A DNA stretch of 48,856 bases, from contig NZ_AVPU01000022.1 in the NCBI RefSeq assembly GCF_000768355.1, positions 1 through 48,856 on the forward strand, given 5' to 3'. Positions 1-7,777 of the stretch are shown piece by piece. This stretch comes from Lysobacter daejeonensis GH1-9 (GTDB taxonomy: Bacteria > Pseudomonadota > Gammaproteobacteria > Xanthomonadales > Xanthomonadaceae). A model generated the notes under the pieces. That model was not told the origin of the DNA. It searched no databases and saw only the letters and a program-made list of their open reading frames with translations. Each line of letters opens with the position of its first letter. Within the stretch, counting starts at the first letter, position 1. A program made the translations under genes and the position numbers.

Positions 1-213
1 GTCCGTGATTTCGGGGTAGAACCCGCCCTAGAGGCAAAGCTGCCTGCCGCTCCTGATGGATCTACCTACAAGTACCTTAATCCATTTCGCTGTCCTCATT
101 GCTCCGAGCCATTTATTGATTTCGAGGCAAATCCTGGCTCCCGATCGGCTGAGTACTACGGCAACTACCTAGCTAGCTCCGAGTTGCTGCGGTATGAACC
201 GGCTGAGGGGTGA
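1..213 (+). CDS. 3' end of an unrecognised gene with a Zn-ribbon-like motif (partial)
   Basis: The last 70 codons of a gene whose start lies before the window are read in the frame beginning at base 1 and end at a TGA. The visible tail has one CxxC knuckle (CPHC) preceded by an aromatic stretch (YKYLNPFRCPHC) and ends in a polar segment without membrane character. A single CxxC could be half of a zinc ribbon. Base and codon use differ clearly from everything to the right: A/T-ending codons such as GTA, CTA, CCT and ATT are common, which suggests acquired DNA or the edge of an accessory island. I do not recognise the family. The continuous frame and a hairpin 35 bases after the stop support a real gene. 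Confidence 0.6.
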   Translation, partial: VRDFGVEPALEAKLPAAPDGSTYKYLNPFRCPHCSEPFIDFEANPGSRSAEYYGNYLASSELLRYEPAEG

Positions 214-247
214 ATTCAACCACCAAGTGCGACAACGCTGATCAGCC

Positions 248-272
248 GAACAGGTGTTGTTGTGGCCTGTTC
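248..272 (+). terminator. Possible terminator after the partial gene
   Basis: GAACAGG (248-254) and CCTGTTC (266-272) form a 7-bp stem with an 11-base loop followed by TTT. It sits 35 bases after the stop of the partial gene. The loop is long and the T run short, so support is modest. Confidence 0.35.
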
Positions 273-357
273 TTTCAGCTCCCAACAACCACTTCGCAGG
301 GGCGCTTTGCGGCGCGGCCCGAGCCGGCCGATAGCGCTGATGCTGGCATCTCAAATC

Positions 358-381
358 GGCTGCTTCAAACGAGAAGCAGCC
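358..381 (-). terminator. Putative terminator of the sigma/anti-sigma operon
   Basis: GGCTGCTTC (358-366) pairs perfectly with GAAGCAGCC (373-381) over 9 bp with a 6-base loop. Read on the minus strand it begins 12 bases after the anti-sigma stop and is followed by a weak T-containing tail (GATTTG). Confidence 0.5.
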
Positions 382-392
382 AGGTAGCTCGT

Positions 393-1070
393 CTAGAGCT
401 TGAACAACGGCTGCAACTGGCGCGCTACCCAGCCCGAGAACCGCAGCGGCGCATTCAAGGCCGACACGCAGATGCAGGCGGTGCCCGGCACGGTCACCGG
501 CTGGTGTTCGACGCTGCTGTCCAGGTCGGCCACGTCGCCCGGCGCGAAGTGCCCCAGTGCGTCGTGGTAGGCGCCACGCAGGATCTGGGTCAGTTCGGCG
601 CCGCCGTGGCTGTGCACCGGCATGCTGCGCCCAGGGCCAATCTTCAGCAGTAGCAGCGTACCGGTGCGGGTGCCAGAGGCGCGGATGCAATGCACGCCCG
701 GAGCCATCCAACGCCACTTCAGGGCGCGGTACGACGTGCCGAAGTACGGATGCAGCGGCGCGGGCAGGCGGTCCTCTTCCTCGTATGGGGTGCTGCGTGC
801 AGGTGCTGGAGGGAGGGCAGGGGTCGCGTCGTCCAGTTGTCGCAGCATCGCGTCGCGCAGCTGTGCTTGCCGCTGTTCGGGCAAGGGGGAGGGCACCGGC
901 TGTTGTTGTTCGAGCAGGCAGCCGCCGATTCGCTCGGCTTCCTGCAGCCGCTCGCGGCAGTGGGCGCAGGTCGCAAGGTGGGTGGCGGCCACTACAGCCA
1001 TTTCCACGGCCAGCGCTCCCGCCGCGTAGCTGACCAGGGTGGACAGGTCGAGGTGATGGTGCGGGTTCAC
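393..1070 (-). CDS. chrR: ChrR-type zinc anti-sigma factor with C-terminal cupin
   Basis: This 225-residue protein has the two-domain layout of ChrR: an N-terminal zinc anti-sigma domain and a C-terminal cupin (about residues 105-215). The anti-sigma ligands read H6, H31, C35 and C38 (HLATCAHC), the same positions as in Rhodobacter sphaeroides ChrR. The cupin has H153-x-H155-x3-E159 and H189, the spacing of the second ChrR zinc site. In the known family this protein holds the ECF sigma factor inactive and releases it in response to singlet oxygen or organic hydroperoxides; the cupin is needed for that response. It starts at GTG and overlaps the sigma stop by 4 bases (GTGA), so the two are translationally coupled. 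Function in this organism is inferred from the conserved ligands. Confidence 0.9.
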   Translation of the reverse strand: MNPHHHLDLSTLVSYAAGALAVEMAVVAATHLATCAHCRERLQEAERIGGCLLEQQQPVPSPLPEQRQAQLRDAMLRQLDDATPALPPAPARSTPYEEEDRLPAPLHPYFGTSYRALKWRWMAPGVHCIRASGTRTGTLLLLKIGPGRSMPVHSHGGAELTQILRGAYHDALGHFAPGDVADLDSSVEHQPVTVPGTACICVSALNAPLRFSGWVARQLQPLFKL

Positions 1071-1642
1071 GGTGCACCTCGCAGTTGTCCCTGCAGGCGC
1101 TGGAACGCGCGGCGCAGGTGTGATTTCACAGTGCCCAAGGGCATGGCCAGTTCGTCGGCAATTTCCTGGTGGCTCTTCGCCTCGAAGTAGGACATCCGCA
1201 TCAGCCGTGCCTGCGTTGCGGGCAGGTCGTCGATGCGGCCCTTGAGGTGGGCGTGCTCGGCATAGTCCTCGGCGCTGGTAAAAGGCCGCACCGCATCGTC
1301 ATCGGTCTCGGCATGGCCGTCTTCCAGCACGTGCGCCCAGTGGGGCTCGCGGCGGATGCGATCGATGTGCAGGTTGCGGGCGATGCGGAACAGCCAGGTC
1401 GACACCGCGGCCTGTTGCGGGTCGTACAGCGCGGCCCGCTGCCAGAGGCGCAGCAGGGACTCCTGCGCCAGGTCCTCCGCCACGGCTTCCGGGTTGCCCA
1501 GGCCACGCAGGTAGAGGCACAGGCGCGGCATGAAGTGGTCGTAGATGCGCATGAAGCTGCCACGGTCGCGCAGGCGCGCCACCGCGACCAGTTCGCCGGA
1601 CCAGTCGTGGGTGTCCTTGGCGGAAGCCGTGGGCGTGGACAT
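1067..1642 (-). CDS. rpoE: ECF (group IV) RNA polymerase sigma factor, RpoE/ChrR-partner type
   Basis: The 191-residue protein has sigma region 2 (about residues 25-90, with the AEDLAQESLLRLWQ core and the FRIARNLHIDRIRR recognition end) and region 4 (about residues 135-185, with the helix-turn-helix LAMPLGTVKSHLRRAFQRL). There is no region 1 or 3, as expected for an ECF sigma. I chose the ATG at 1642, which gives normal family length. An in-frame ATG at 1693 would add 17 residues and also lies downstream of the proposed promoter, so it cannot be excluded. The stop overlaps the GTG of the anti-sigma gene. The upstream region carries back-to-back promoters of identical sequence, so the factor probably activates itself and the divergent lipid gene cluster. 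Confidence 0.92.
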   Translation of the reverse strand: MSTPTASAKDTHDWSGELVAVARLRDRGSFMRIYDHFMPRLCLYLRGLGNPEAVAEDLAQESLLRLWQRAALYDPQQAAVSTWLFRIARNLHIDRIRREPHWAHVLEDGHAETDDDAVRPFTSAEDYAEHAHLKGRIDDLPATQARLMRMSYFEAKSHQEIADELAMPLGTVKSHLRRAFQRLQGQLRGAP

Positions 1643-1734
1643 GGGCCGTCTCGCCCCGGGGGGCGCAGCACTCCTGGTGAACCTGACCGGCATGGTAAGC
1701 CACGTCTCTGCTGGTGACCGTGATTGCCTGTGCA

Positions 1735-1760
1735 TACGCAGCGACGGGCGGTTTGGATGC
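1735..1760 (-). promoter_or_regulatory. Putative ECF promoter of rpoE-chrR (GCATCC-N16-CGTA)
   Basis: On the minus strand GCATCC (1760-1755) is followed by exactly 16 bases and CGTA (1738-1735). Both elements sit in longer identities with the divergent promoter at 1792 (GCTGCATCC, 12 bases, GCTGCGTA). The predicted start of transcription, near 1727, is upstream of both possible sigma start codons. A CGTA -10 with a 16-base spacer is typical of ECF sigma promoters; which sigma uses it is inferred from the neighbouring gene. Confidence 0.75.
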
Positions 1761-1791
1761 AGCGGCTGGTGCGATCTGGCGCGCGGCAGCT

Positions 1792-1817
1792 GCATCCGTC
1801 CGGCCTTTGGCTGCGTA
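1792..1817 (+). promoter_or_regulatory. Putative ECF promoter of the lipid-modification cluster (GCATCC-N16-CGTA)
   Basis: GCATCC (1792-1797), 16 bases, then CGTA (1814-1817). This is the mirror image of the rpoE-chrR promoter, with the two -35 elements facing each other across 25 bases (1764-1788). Transcription would begin near 1825, about 24 bases before the ATG at 1849, leaving room for the GAGGGA ribosome site at 1837-1842. Confidence 0.75.
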
Positions 1818-1848
1818 CACCGGTTGATCCTGGCCCGAGGGACAGCGC

Positions 1849-2640
1849 ATGTACCCAAGCACCCGCCCATCCGCCCTGTTCGTGGGCTTGCTCGTGATGC
1901 TGTGCGCCGCTCCCGTGGGTGCGCGCGCCTCCGTCCACCTGCAGGACGCGCTGGCCCACGCCCGTGACGGTGGGGCGCTGCTGTACCGCGAGTCGCATTG
2001 GCAATATCGCCAAGGGGACATGGTGCGGCGCCTGGTGCTGTACCGCTGCCCCGACGGCCGCGCGTTCGCCCGCAAGACGGTGGTGGAGCGGGGGGCGCCG
2101 CACGCCCCTGACTTCGACTTCGAGGACGCGCGCGATGGCTACCGGGAGGGGGTGCGCAGCACGCCGGCCGGCCGTTGGGTGTATGTGCGCCCGCGGGCCG
2201 GGGCCCCGATGCGCGAGCGGCGGGTGGATGTGCCCCCCAATGGGGTGATCGATGCCGGATTTGACGCCAGCGTGCGGCAGCACTGGGGCCGGCTGAGGGC
2301 GGGACGCGAGCTGGCGCAACCTTTCCTGGTGCCCAGTCGGATGGATTTCATCCCGGTGCGGGTGCGGCCCGGTGCGGCAGTGGATTGGCGCGGCATGCCG
2401 GCGCAACGCATGACCATGCGCCTTGACCGCTGGTACGGCTTCGCCGCCCCGGCGATGGAGCTGACGTACGCCCTGGCGGACCGCCGGCTACTCGAATTTG
2501 CCGGCATCGCCAGCATCCGCGACGCAAAGGGTGACCATCAGGACGTGCGCATCACGTTTCCCCAGGCGCCGGTACTGGCCGATGCAGGCAAATTGCAGCA
2601 GGCGCTGGCGGCCCCGCTGGTGCGTGACTGCGGCGCGTGA
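1849..2640 (+). CDS. Secreted protein of unknown function, first gene of the ECF-controlled cluster
   Basis: The 263-residue product begins with a signal peptide (hydrophobic core about residues 9-22, likely cleavage after the AxA at GARA) and has no other membrane segment, so it should be periplasmic. The rest is rich in Arg, Asp, Trp and Tyr, without cysteine pairs or a catalytic motif I can name. GAGGGA six bases before the ATG supports this start. It directly follows the first ECF promoter, and its TGA overlaps a GTG in the desaturase frame, though a separate promoter suggests the desaturase starts later. I do not recognise the family; its place in the cluster suggests a role in envelope lipid damage or acyl-chain modification. 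Confidence 0.8.
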   Translation: MYPSTRPSALFVGLLVMLCAAPVGARASVHLQDALAHARDGGALLYRESHWQYRQGDMVRRLVLYRCPDGRAFARKTVVERGAPHAPDFDFEDARDGYREGVRSTPAGRWVYVRPRAGAPMRERRVDVPPNGVIDAGFDASVRQHWGRLRAGRELAQPFLVPSRMDFIPVRVRPGAAVDWRGMPAQRMTMRLDRWYGFAAPAMELTYALADRRLLEFAGIASIRDAKGDHQDVRITFPQAPVLADAGKLQQALAAPLVRDCGA

Positions 2641-2649
2641 GCCTTCGTT

Positions 2650-2675
2650 GCATCCAAACCGCCTCCGGGCGCGTA
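2650..2675 (+). promoter_or_regulatory. Third copy of the ECF promoter, in front of the desaturase gene
   Basis: GCATCC (2650-2655), 16 bases, CGTA (2672-2675). The first 14 bases (GCATCCAAACCGCC) are identical to the rpoE-chrR promoter. The predicted transcription start near 2683 is upstream of the ATGs at 2691 and 2706 and downstream of the GTG at 2637, so it also bears on the choice of start codon. Confidence 0.72.
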
Positions 2676-2705
2676 TGGGGCATCAACGCAATGGAGAGAT
2701 GCGCG

Positions 2706-3659
2706 ATGCCTGCCCCGATGCCACACCCAGCCTCGCCCGCCACGCGCGCATGGAACGCTGCCGCGCGGTGGTTCGATACGCAGGCGCCAGTCGGTGACGA
2801 TCCCGCACTGGCCAGCCGCATCGACTGGCTGCGCGCACTGCCATTCATCGGCATGCATCTGGCTTGCGTGGGGGTGCTTTGGGTGGGCGTGTCGTCCACC
2901 GCCGTGGCCGTGGCGGTGGTGCTGTACGCAGTGCGCATGTTCGCCATCACCGGGTTCTACCATCGCTACTTCTCGCACCGCACCTTCCGCACGTCGCGGG
3001 TGGTGCAGTTCGCGTTCGCACTGATTGGCGCGTCCAGCGTTCAGCGCGGGCCGCTGTGGTGGGCGGCGCATCACCGCAACCACCATCGGCACGCGGACAC
3101 GCCGGGTGACCCGCACTCACCCACCCAGCGCGGCTTCTGGTGGAGCCACGTCGGCTGGTTCCTGACCTGCGAGGGCTTCCGGACCGACTGGGCGCGCATT
3201 CCCGACCTGATTCGCTATCCAGAACTGCGCTGGCTGGACCGCTACGACACCGTGGTGCCTGTGCTGCTGGCCGTCGCGCTATACGCCGTTGGGGAAGTGC
3301 TGCAGCAGGTGGCACCGCAACTGGGCACCAACGGACCACAGCTTCTGGTGTGGGGCTTCTTCGTCTCCACCATGGTGCTGTTCCACGTGACGGTCACCAT
3401 CAACTCCCTGGCCCACCGCTTCGGCCGACGCCGCTTCGATACCCGCGACGACAGCCGCAACAACGTCTGGCTGGCGCTACTGACCTTTGGCGAGGGCTGG
3501 CACAACAACCACCACTTCTTCCCGGGTACGGCGCGACAGGGCTTTCGCTGGTGGGAGGTGGACATCACCTGGTACGGGCTGCGGTTGATGGCGGCGCTGG
3601 GGCTGGTGCACGAACTCAAACCGATCCCAGCCTGGGTGCTGGCCAAGGCGAGGGACTGA
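2706..3659 (+). CDS. Membrane fatty-acid (acyl-CoA/acyl-lipid) desaturase
   Basis: The protein (317 residues from this start) has the di-iron desaturase layout: paired hydrophobic segments around residues 45-85 and 190-245 and three histidine boxes, HRYFSH (86-91), HRNHH (123-127) and a C-terminal EGWHNNHH. It belongs to the delta-9 type (OLE1/DesC-like) that inserts a cis double bond into saturated acyl chains using O2 and electrons. The ATG at 2706 has GGAGAG 6 bases upstream and lies after the third ECF promoter; GTG 2637 and ATG 2691 are alternatives in frame. The double bond it makes could be the substrate for the Cfa-type methyltransferases downstream. The next gene starts 2 bases after the stop. 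Confidence 0.9.
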   Translation: MPAPMPHPASPATRAWNAAARWFDTQAPVGDDPALASRIDWLRALPFIGMHLACVGVLWVGVSSTAVAVAVVLYAVRMFAITGFYHRYFSHRTFRTSRVVQFAFALIGASSVQRGPLWWAAHHRNHHRHADTPGDPHSPTQRGFWWSHVGWFLTCEGFRTDWARIPDLIRYPELRWLDRYDTVVPVLLAVALYAVGEVLQQVAPQLGTNGPQLLVWGFFVSTMVLFHVTVTINSLAHRFGRRRFDTRDDSRNNVWLALLTFGEGWHNNHHFFPGTARQGFRWWEVDITWYGLRLMAALGLVHELKPIPAWVLAKARD

Positions 3660-3661
3660 GC

Positions 3662-4957
3662 ATGCGCATAGCAGTTGTAGGCTCGGGCATCGCGGGGCTG
3701 GCGTCGGCGTGGTGGCTGTCGCGACGCCACGAGGTGGTGTTGTTTGAAGGCAACGATTACCTCGGCGGCCACACCCACACCCACGACGTGGAGTTGGCGG
3801 GGCAGCGCTACGCCATCGACAGCGGCTTCATCGTGTTCAATCCGGACCACTATCCGTTGCTGAGTGCGTTGTTCGAGACGCTGGGCGTGGCGTCGCAGCC
3901 GACCACGATGAGCTTCTCGGTGCATAGCGAGCGAAGTGGCGTGGAGTACAACGCCACTTCGCTGGATGGCCTTTTCTGCCAGCGCCGCAACCTGCTTTCG
4001 CCGCGCTTCCTGGGCATGCTGGCGGACCTGGCGCGGTTCTACAGGCAGGCGCCCGCGCTGCTGGAGGTCGAAGGCCACGGGCCCACGCTGGGCGAATATT
4101 TGCGGGCGGGCGGCTATGGCAGCGCCTTCCGCGATGAGCACCTTGTGCCGATGGCTTCAGCGCTGTGGTCGTCGCCGCCGCAGCAGATCCTCGACTTCCC
4201 TGCACGCTACCTGGTGCAGTTCATGGCGCATCACCAGATGCTGTCGTTGGGGCGTCGTGCGCCTTGGCGGGTGGTGCAGGGCGGGTCGGCCAGTTACGTC
4301 ATGGCGCTACGCGGACGCTGGGGCGTGCAGGAGCGCCTGCGCTGCCCGGTGCAGGCGGTGTGCCGCGACGAAGGCGGGGCCTGGGTGCAGACGCCTGATG
4401 GCCGCGAACGTTTCGATCAGGTGGTGCTTGCATGCCACAGCGACGACGCGTTGCGATTGCTTCACGATGCGGACGACCGCGAGCGGGCCATCCTCGGCGC
4501 GATCCGCTACCAGTCCAACGACACCGTGCTGCATACGGATGCGCGCCTGCTGCCGCGGCAGCGCAAGGCGTGGGCGGCGTGGAATGCCCACGTGCCCCGT
4601 GACCCCGAGGCGCCATGCACGGTCAGCTACTGCATGAACCTGCTGCAGGGGGTGGAGTCACCGGAGCCGTTCGTGGTGACGCTCAACCGCAGCGAGGCAA
4701 TCGATCCGGCGCGGGTGCTCCGGCGCATGCATTACCGGCACCCGGTGTACGACCACGGCATGGTCGCCGCGCAGCGACGCCGAGGCGAGATCCAGGGCAT
4801 GCGCCGCACGTGGTTTGCAGGTGCTTACTGGGGCTGGGGCTTCCATGAGGACGGGATCCGCAGCGCCCACGACGTCGTCGCCGCGCTGGATCGCCAATGC
4901 AACGCGCCTGCGCCCGTTCGTCGGGAAACGGCGGTGGCGCTGCCGGTGCTGGCATGA
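3662..4957 (+). CDS. FAD/NAD(P)-binding amine-oxidase-like oxidoreductase
   Basis: The 431-residue flavoprotein opens with the dinucleotide-binding fold: GSGIAG at residues 7-12, acidic E29 at the end of strand 2, then the GGH motif (YLGGHTHTH) typical of the amine-oxidase/protoporphyrinogen-oxidase superfamily. The C-terminal FAD segment is [18 protein letters not shown]. Relatives are commonly found next to DUF1365 and Cfa-type genes (COG2907), and such flavoproteins desaturate or oxidise acyl chains in modified-fatty-acid pathways. The exact substrate is not readable here; a phospholipid acyl chain is my inference from context. Its stop overlaps the DUF1365 start as ATGA. Confidence 0.88.
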   Translation: MRIAVVGSGIAGLASAWWLSRRHEVVLFEGNDYLGGHTHTHDVELAGQRYAIDSGFIVFNPDHYPLLSALFETLGVASQPTTMSFSVHSERSGVEYNATSLDGLFCQRRNLLSPRFLGMLADLARFYRQAPALLEVEGHGPTLGEYLRAGGYGSAFRDEHLVPMASALWSSPPQQILDFPARYLVQFMAHHQMLSLGRRAPWRVVQGGSASYVMALRGRWGVQERLRCPVQAVCRDEGGAWVQTPDGRERFDQVVLACHSDDALRLLHDADDRERAILGAIRYQSNDTVLHTDARLLPRQRKAWAAWNAHVPRDPEAPCTVSYCMNLLQGVESPEPFVVTLNRSEAIDPARVLRRMHYRHPVYDHGMVAAQRRRGEIQGMRRTWFAGAYWGWGFHEDGIRSAHDVVAALDRQCNAPAPVRRETAVALPVLA

Positions 4958-5730
4958 GCGCGCCCATCGCCAGCGCCATGTACGAGGGGGTGGTGCAGCA
5001 CCGTCGCCACGCGCCGCGACCGCACGCATTCCAGTACCGGATGGCGCAGCTGTACCTGGACCTGGACGAGATCGAGTCAGTGTTTGCAACTCGCTGGTTC
5101 TGGTCGGTCAACCGGCGCAACATCGCCGAGTTCCGCCGCAGCGATTACCTCGGACCGGATGCACAGCCGCTGGCCGACGCAGTCCGCGACCGGGTGGCTG
5201 CCGACCTGGGGCACCGACCGGACGGCCCGATCCGCCTGCTCACGCACCTGCGTTACGCCGGTTACGTGTTCAATCCGGTGAGCTTCTATTACTGCTTCCA
5301 ACGCGATGGCGCCACGCTGGAGGCGGTGCTGGCCGAGATCACCAACACCCCGTGGCGCGAGCGCCACAGCTACGTCTTGCCTGTGCGCGACGCCATTGCG
5401 CGGGGGGGCAGCTGGGAGTGGGGATTCGACAAGGCCTTCCACGTCTCGCCGTTCCTGCCCATGGCCTGCCGCTACCGCTGGCGCTTCAACACGCCCGATG
5501 AGGCGCTGCGTGTGCACATGCAGGTGGCCCATAACGACGGGTGCGAATTCGACGCGACCCTGTCCATGCAGCGTCACCTGCTGGACGGCGCGGCGCTTGC
5601 GCGCGTGCTTTGGCGTTACCCGTTGATGACCGCGCAGGTCATCGGCGGCATCCACTGGCAGGCGTTACGCCTGTGGCTCAAGCGTACGCCGGTCCACGAT
5701 CACCCTCCCATTGCACGCGAGCGGCCATGA
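4954..5730 (+). CDS. DUF1365 family protein
   Basis: The 258-residue protein matches DUF1365 (COG3496): an N-terminal [17 protein letters not shown] segment, the central [16 protein letters not shown] motif and a KAFHVSPF motif. No signal peptide is seen; a hydrophobic patch near the C-terminus may associate with the membrane. The biochemical function is unknown, but the family travels with the preceding FAD protein and with Cfa-like methyltransferases in several bacteria, and in Rhodobacter such a cluster is under RpoE/ChrR control. The start is fixed by the ATGA overlap with the gene before, and its own stop overlaps the next gene in the same way. Confidence 0.88.
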   Translation: MSAPIASAMYEGVVQHRRHAPRPHAFQYRMAQLYLDLDEIESVFATRWFWSVNRRNIAEFRRSDYLGPDAQPLADAVRDRVAADLGHRPDGPIRLLTHLRYAGYVFNPVSFYYCFQRDGATLEAVLAEITNTPWRERHSYVLPVRDAIARGGSWEWGFDKAFHVSPFLPMACRYRWRFNTPDEALRVHMQVAHNDGCEFDATLSMQRHLLDGAALARVLWRYPLMTAQVIGGIHWQALRLWLKRTPVHDHPPIARERP

Positions 5731-6983
5731 ACGAGATTGCACATCCCACCACCACGATGGCCTCCTACGGCTCGCTGGAGCGCTGGCTGCGCGGCCAGCT
5801 GCTGGCGCGCTTTTCCGACCTCCGCGGCGGCGTGCTGGTGGTACACGACGCGCTGGGTGAACAACGCTTCGGTACGCCGGGGCAGGGCGGGCTGCCGGCT
5901 GTGCGCGTGCACGTGGATGACGGGGCGTTCTACCGGCTGGTCGCCGCGCAGGGCAGCGTGGGCGCAGGCGAGGCCTATCTGCAGGGCCATTGGCGCTGCG
6001 ACGACCTGGTGTCCTTGGTGCGCCTGCTGGTGCGCAACCGTGCGTTGCTGGACGGCATGGAGGGCGGGCTAGCGCGCATGGGAGGGTGGGCCTTGCGCGG
6101 CTGGAATGCGCTGCGGCGGAACACCCGCGCCGGCAGTCGGCGCAACATCGCCGCGCATTACGACCTTGGCAATGACTTCTTCTCGCTGTTCCTCTCGCCA
6201 GACCTCATGTACTCCGCCGCCATGTACGAAGCGGAGGGCGACGCGTTGGAGGCGGCGTCGCGGCGCAAGCTCGACGCGGTGTGCACGAAGCTGGCATTGG
6301 GGCCGGGCGACCGGGTGGTCGAGATCGGTACCGGTTGGGGGGGCTTCGCGCTGCATGCGGCGCGGCACTACGGTTGCCACGTCACCACCACCACCATCTC
6401 GCGCGAGCAGCATGCGCTGGCCTGCCAGCGTGTGGCCGAGGCCGGTTTGCAGGATCGCGTGACGCTATTGTTGCAGGACTACCGTGACCTGCGCGGCGAG
6501 TACGACAAGCTGGTTTCCATCGAGATGGTCGAGGCGATCGGTGCGCACTACCTGGACACCTACTTTGGCCAACTGGGGAGGCTGGTGCGTCCGGGGGGGC
6601 GCGCGCTGCTGCAGGCGATCACCATCGAGGACCACCGCTATGAACAGGCGCGTGATTCGGTCGATTTCATCAAGCGCTTCGTGTTCCCGGGCAGTTTCAT
6701 TCCGTCGCTGAACGCGCTTTACCAGGCCAAGACGCGCGCCAGCGACCTGCAGGTGCTGCACCAGGAGGATTTTGGCCTGTCCTATGCCTACACCTTGCGT
6801 GCGTGGCGGCACCGGTTCATGGCGCATTTGCCAGAGGTTCGAGCTCAGGGTTTCGATGAGCGCTTTGTCCGCCTCTGGGAGTTCTACCTGGCGTATTGCG
6901 AGGGTGGTTTCCTGGAGCGCTCGATCGGCGTGTCGCACCTGCTCATGGCGAGGCCGGAGCACGGCGTTGGAGCGGCCGGATGA
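5727..6983 (+). CDS. cfa: Cyclopropane-fatty-acyl-phospholipid synthase family methyltransferase
   Basis: This 418-residue protein is full length for the CFAS family. After an N-terminal lipid-binding domain (residues 1-130, with the EAYLQGHW motif) come the substrate-side motif [11 protein letters not shown] (142-152), the SAM site [11 protein letters not shown] (198-208), EMVEAIG, and the C-terminal [10 protein letters not shown] segment holding the conserved cysteine. Family members transfer a methylene or methyl group from SAM to a cis double bond of membrane phospholipid, forming cyclopropane or methylated chains. Position after a desaturase and an FAD enzyme leaves open whether the end product is a cyclopropane, a branched or a furan fatty acid. 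It is coupled by ATGA on both sides. Confidence 0.92.
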   Translation: MNEIAHPTTTMASYGSLERWLRGQLLARFSDLRGGVLVVHDALGEQRFGTPGQGGLPAVRVHVDDGAFYRLVAAQGSVGAGEAYLQGHWRCDDLVSLVRLLVRNRALLDGMEGGLARMGGWALRGWNALRRNTRAGSRRNIAAHYDLGNDFFSLFLSPDLMYSAAMYEAEGDALEAASRRKLDAVCTKLALGPGDRVVEIGTGWGGFALHAARHYGCHVTTTTISREQHALACQRVAEAGLQDRVTLLLQDYRDLRGEYDKLVSIEMVEAIGAHYLDTYFGQLGRLVRPGGRALLQAITIEDHRYEQARDSVDFIKRFVFPGSFIPSLNALYQAKTRASDLQVLHQEDFGLSYAYTLRAWRHRFMAHLPEVRAQGFDERFVRLWEFYLAYCEGGFLERSIGVSHLLMARPEHGVGAAG

Positions 6984-7777
6984 GCCCGTATTTGGCGCTC
7001 GCGACCATTGGCGCGCTCACGCTTCTGGTTATGGCGTGGGGTTGGCAGTGGCAGCGCCGGCACGCGAACGCCGGCATCGTGGATGTGCTTTGGGCGGCCT
7101 GCGTCGGGGCCAGCGCGGTGTGGCTGGCAGCATGGGGCGACGGGGCCGTGGCCGCGCGGCTGGCGTTGGCGGCGCTCGGTGGGCTATGGGGCCTGCGCTT
7201 GGCGCTGCACCTCTGGCAGCGTGTGCGCCATGAGCCGGAGGACGGCCGCTACCGCCACCTGCGCGCCCACTGGCAGGGCAACCAAGGCAAGTTCCTGGCG
7301 TTCTTCGTCGGTCAGGCGCTGCTGGTGGTGCTCTTCGCGTTGCCGTTCGCTGCCGCCGCACGCAGTCCGGTGGCCACGTTCTGGCCTTGGATCGCCCTGG
7401 CGCTCGCCATCGGCGCGATGAGTCTGATTGGCGAAGCCATCGCCGACCGCCAGCTGGCGCGCTTCCGCGCCGACCCGGCCAACCGCGGCCGCACTTGCCG
7501 CGACGGACTGTGGCGCTACTCGCGACATCCCAACTACTTCTTTGAGTGGCTGCACTGGTTCGCCTACGCCGCTCTCTCGGTGGGCTCGCCGTGGGCCTGG
7601 ATGGCGTGGCTGGGTCCGTTGCTGATGTACGTGTTCCTGCGCTGGATCAGTGGCATCCCCTACACCGAGGCACAAGCGCTGCGCACCCGCGGCGACGATT
7701 ACCGCGCCTACCAGCGCTCCACCCCGATGCTGTTCCCGTGGCTCCCGCGGCCGCGCGCGAAGGACAAGACACCATGA
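6980..7777 (+). CDS. DUF1295 membrane protein, steroid 5-alpha-reductase-like
   Basis: The 265-residue protein has six to seven hydrophobic segments and the DUF1295 signature: NKGKFL-like (here NQGKFLAFF) in the middle and, near the C-terminus, GLWRYSRHPNYFFEWLHW followed by a final RGDDYRAYQ segment. The family belongs to the isoprenylcysteine methyltransferase/5-alpha-reductase fold that binds NADPH or SAM at the cytoplasmic face. A role as a membrane reductase of unsaturated lipid intermediates fits the cluster but is inferred. The start is set by the ATGA overlap with the Cfa gene, and its TGA overlaps the next ATG. Confidence 0.9.
   Translation: MSPYLALATIGALTLLVMAWGWQWQRRHANAGIVDVLWAACVGASAVWLAAWGDGAVAARLALAALGGLWGLRLALHLWQRVRHEPEDGRYRHLRAHWQGNQGKFLAFFVGQALLVVLFALPFAAAARSPVATFWPWIALALAIGAMSLIGEAIADRQLARFRADPANRGRTCRDGLWRYSRHPNYFFEWLHWFAYAALSVGSPWAWMAWLGPLLMYVFLRWISGIPYTEAQALRTRGDDYRAYQRSTPMLFPWLPRPRAKDKTP

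Noticed and set aside
1755-1797. Inverted repeat GGATGCAGC / GCTGCATCC as a repressor operator
   Set aside because: The two arms are better explained as facing -35 elements, since each is followed by CGTA at exactly 16 bases and a third single copy precedes the desaturase without any inverted partner.
1825-1830. TGATCC as a Rhodobacter-type RpoE -35 element
   Set aside because: It lies only 18 bases before the ATG, so its -10 would fall inside the gene, and no CGTA or TA-type -10 is in position.
2637-2705. GTG at 2637 as desaturase start (overlapping the previous stop)
   Set aside because: It would add 23 residues without family likeness, and the third ECF promoter lies inside this stretch, so its transcript could not include the GTG.
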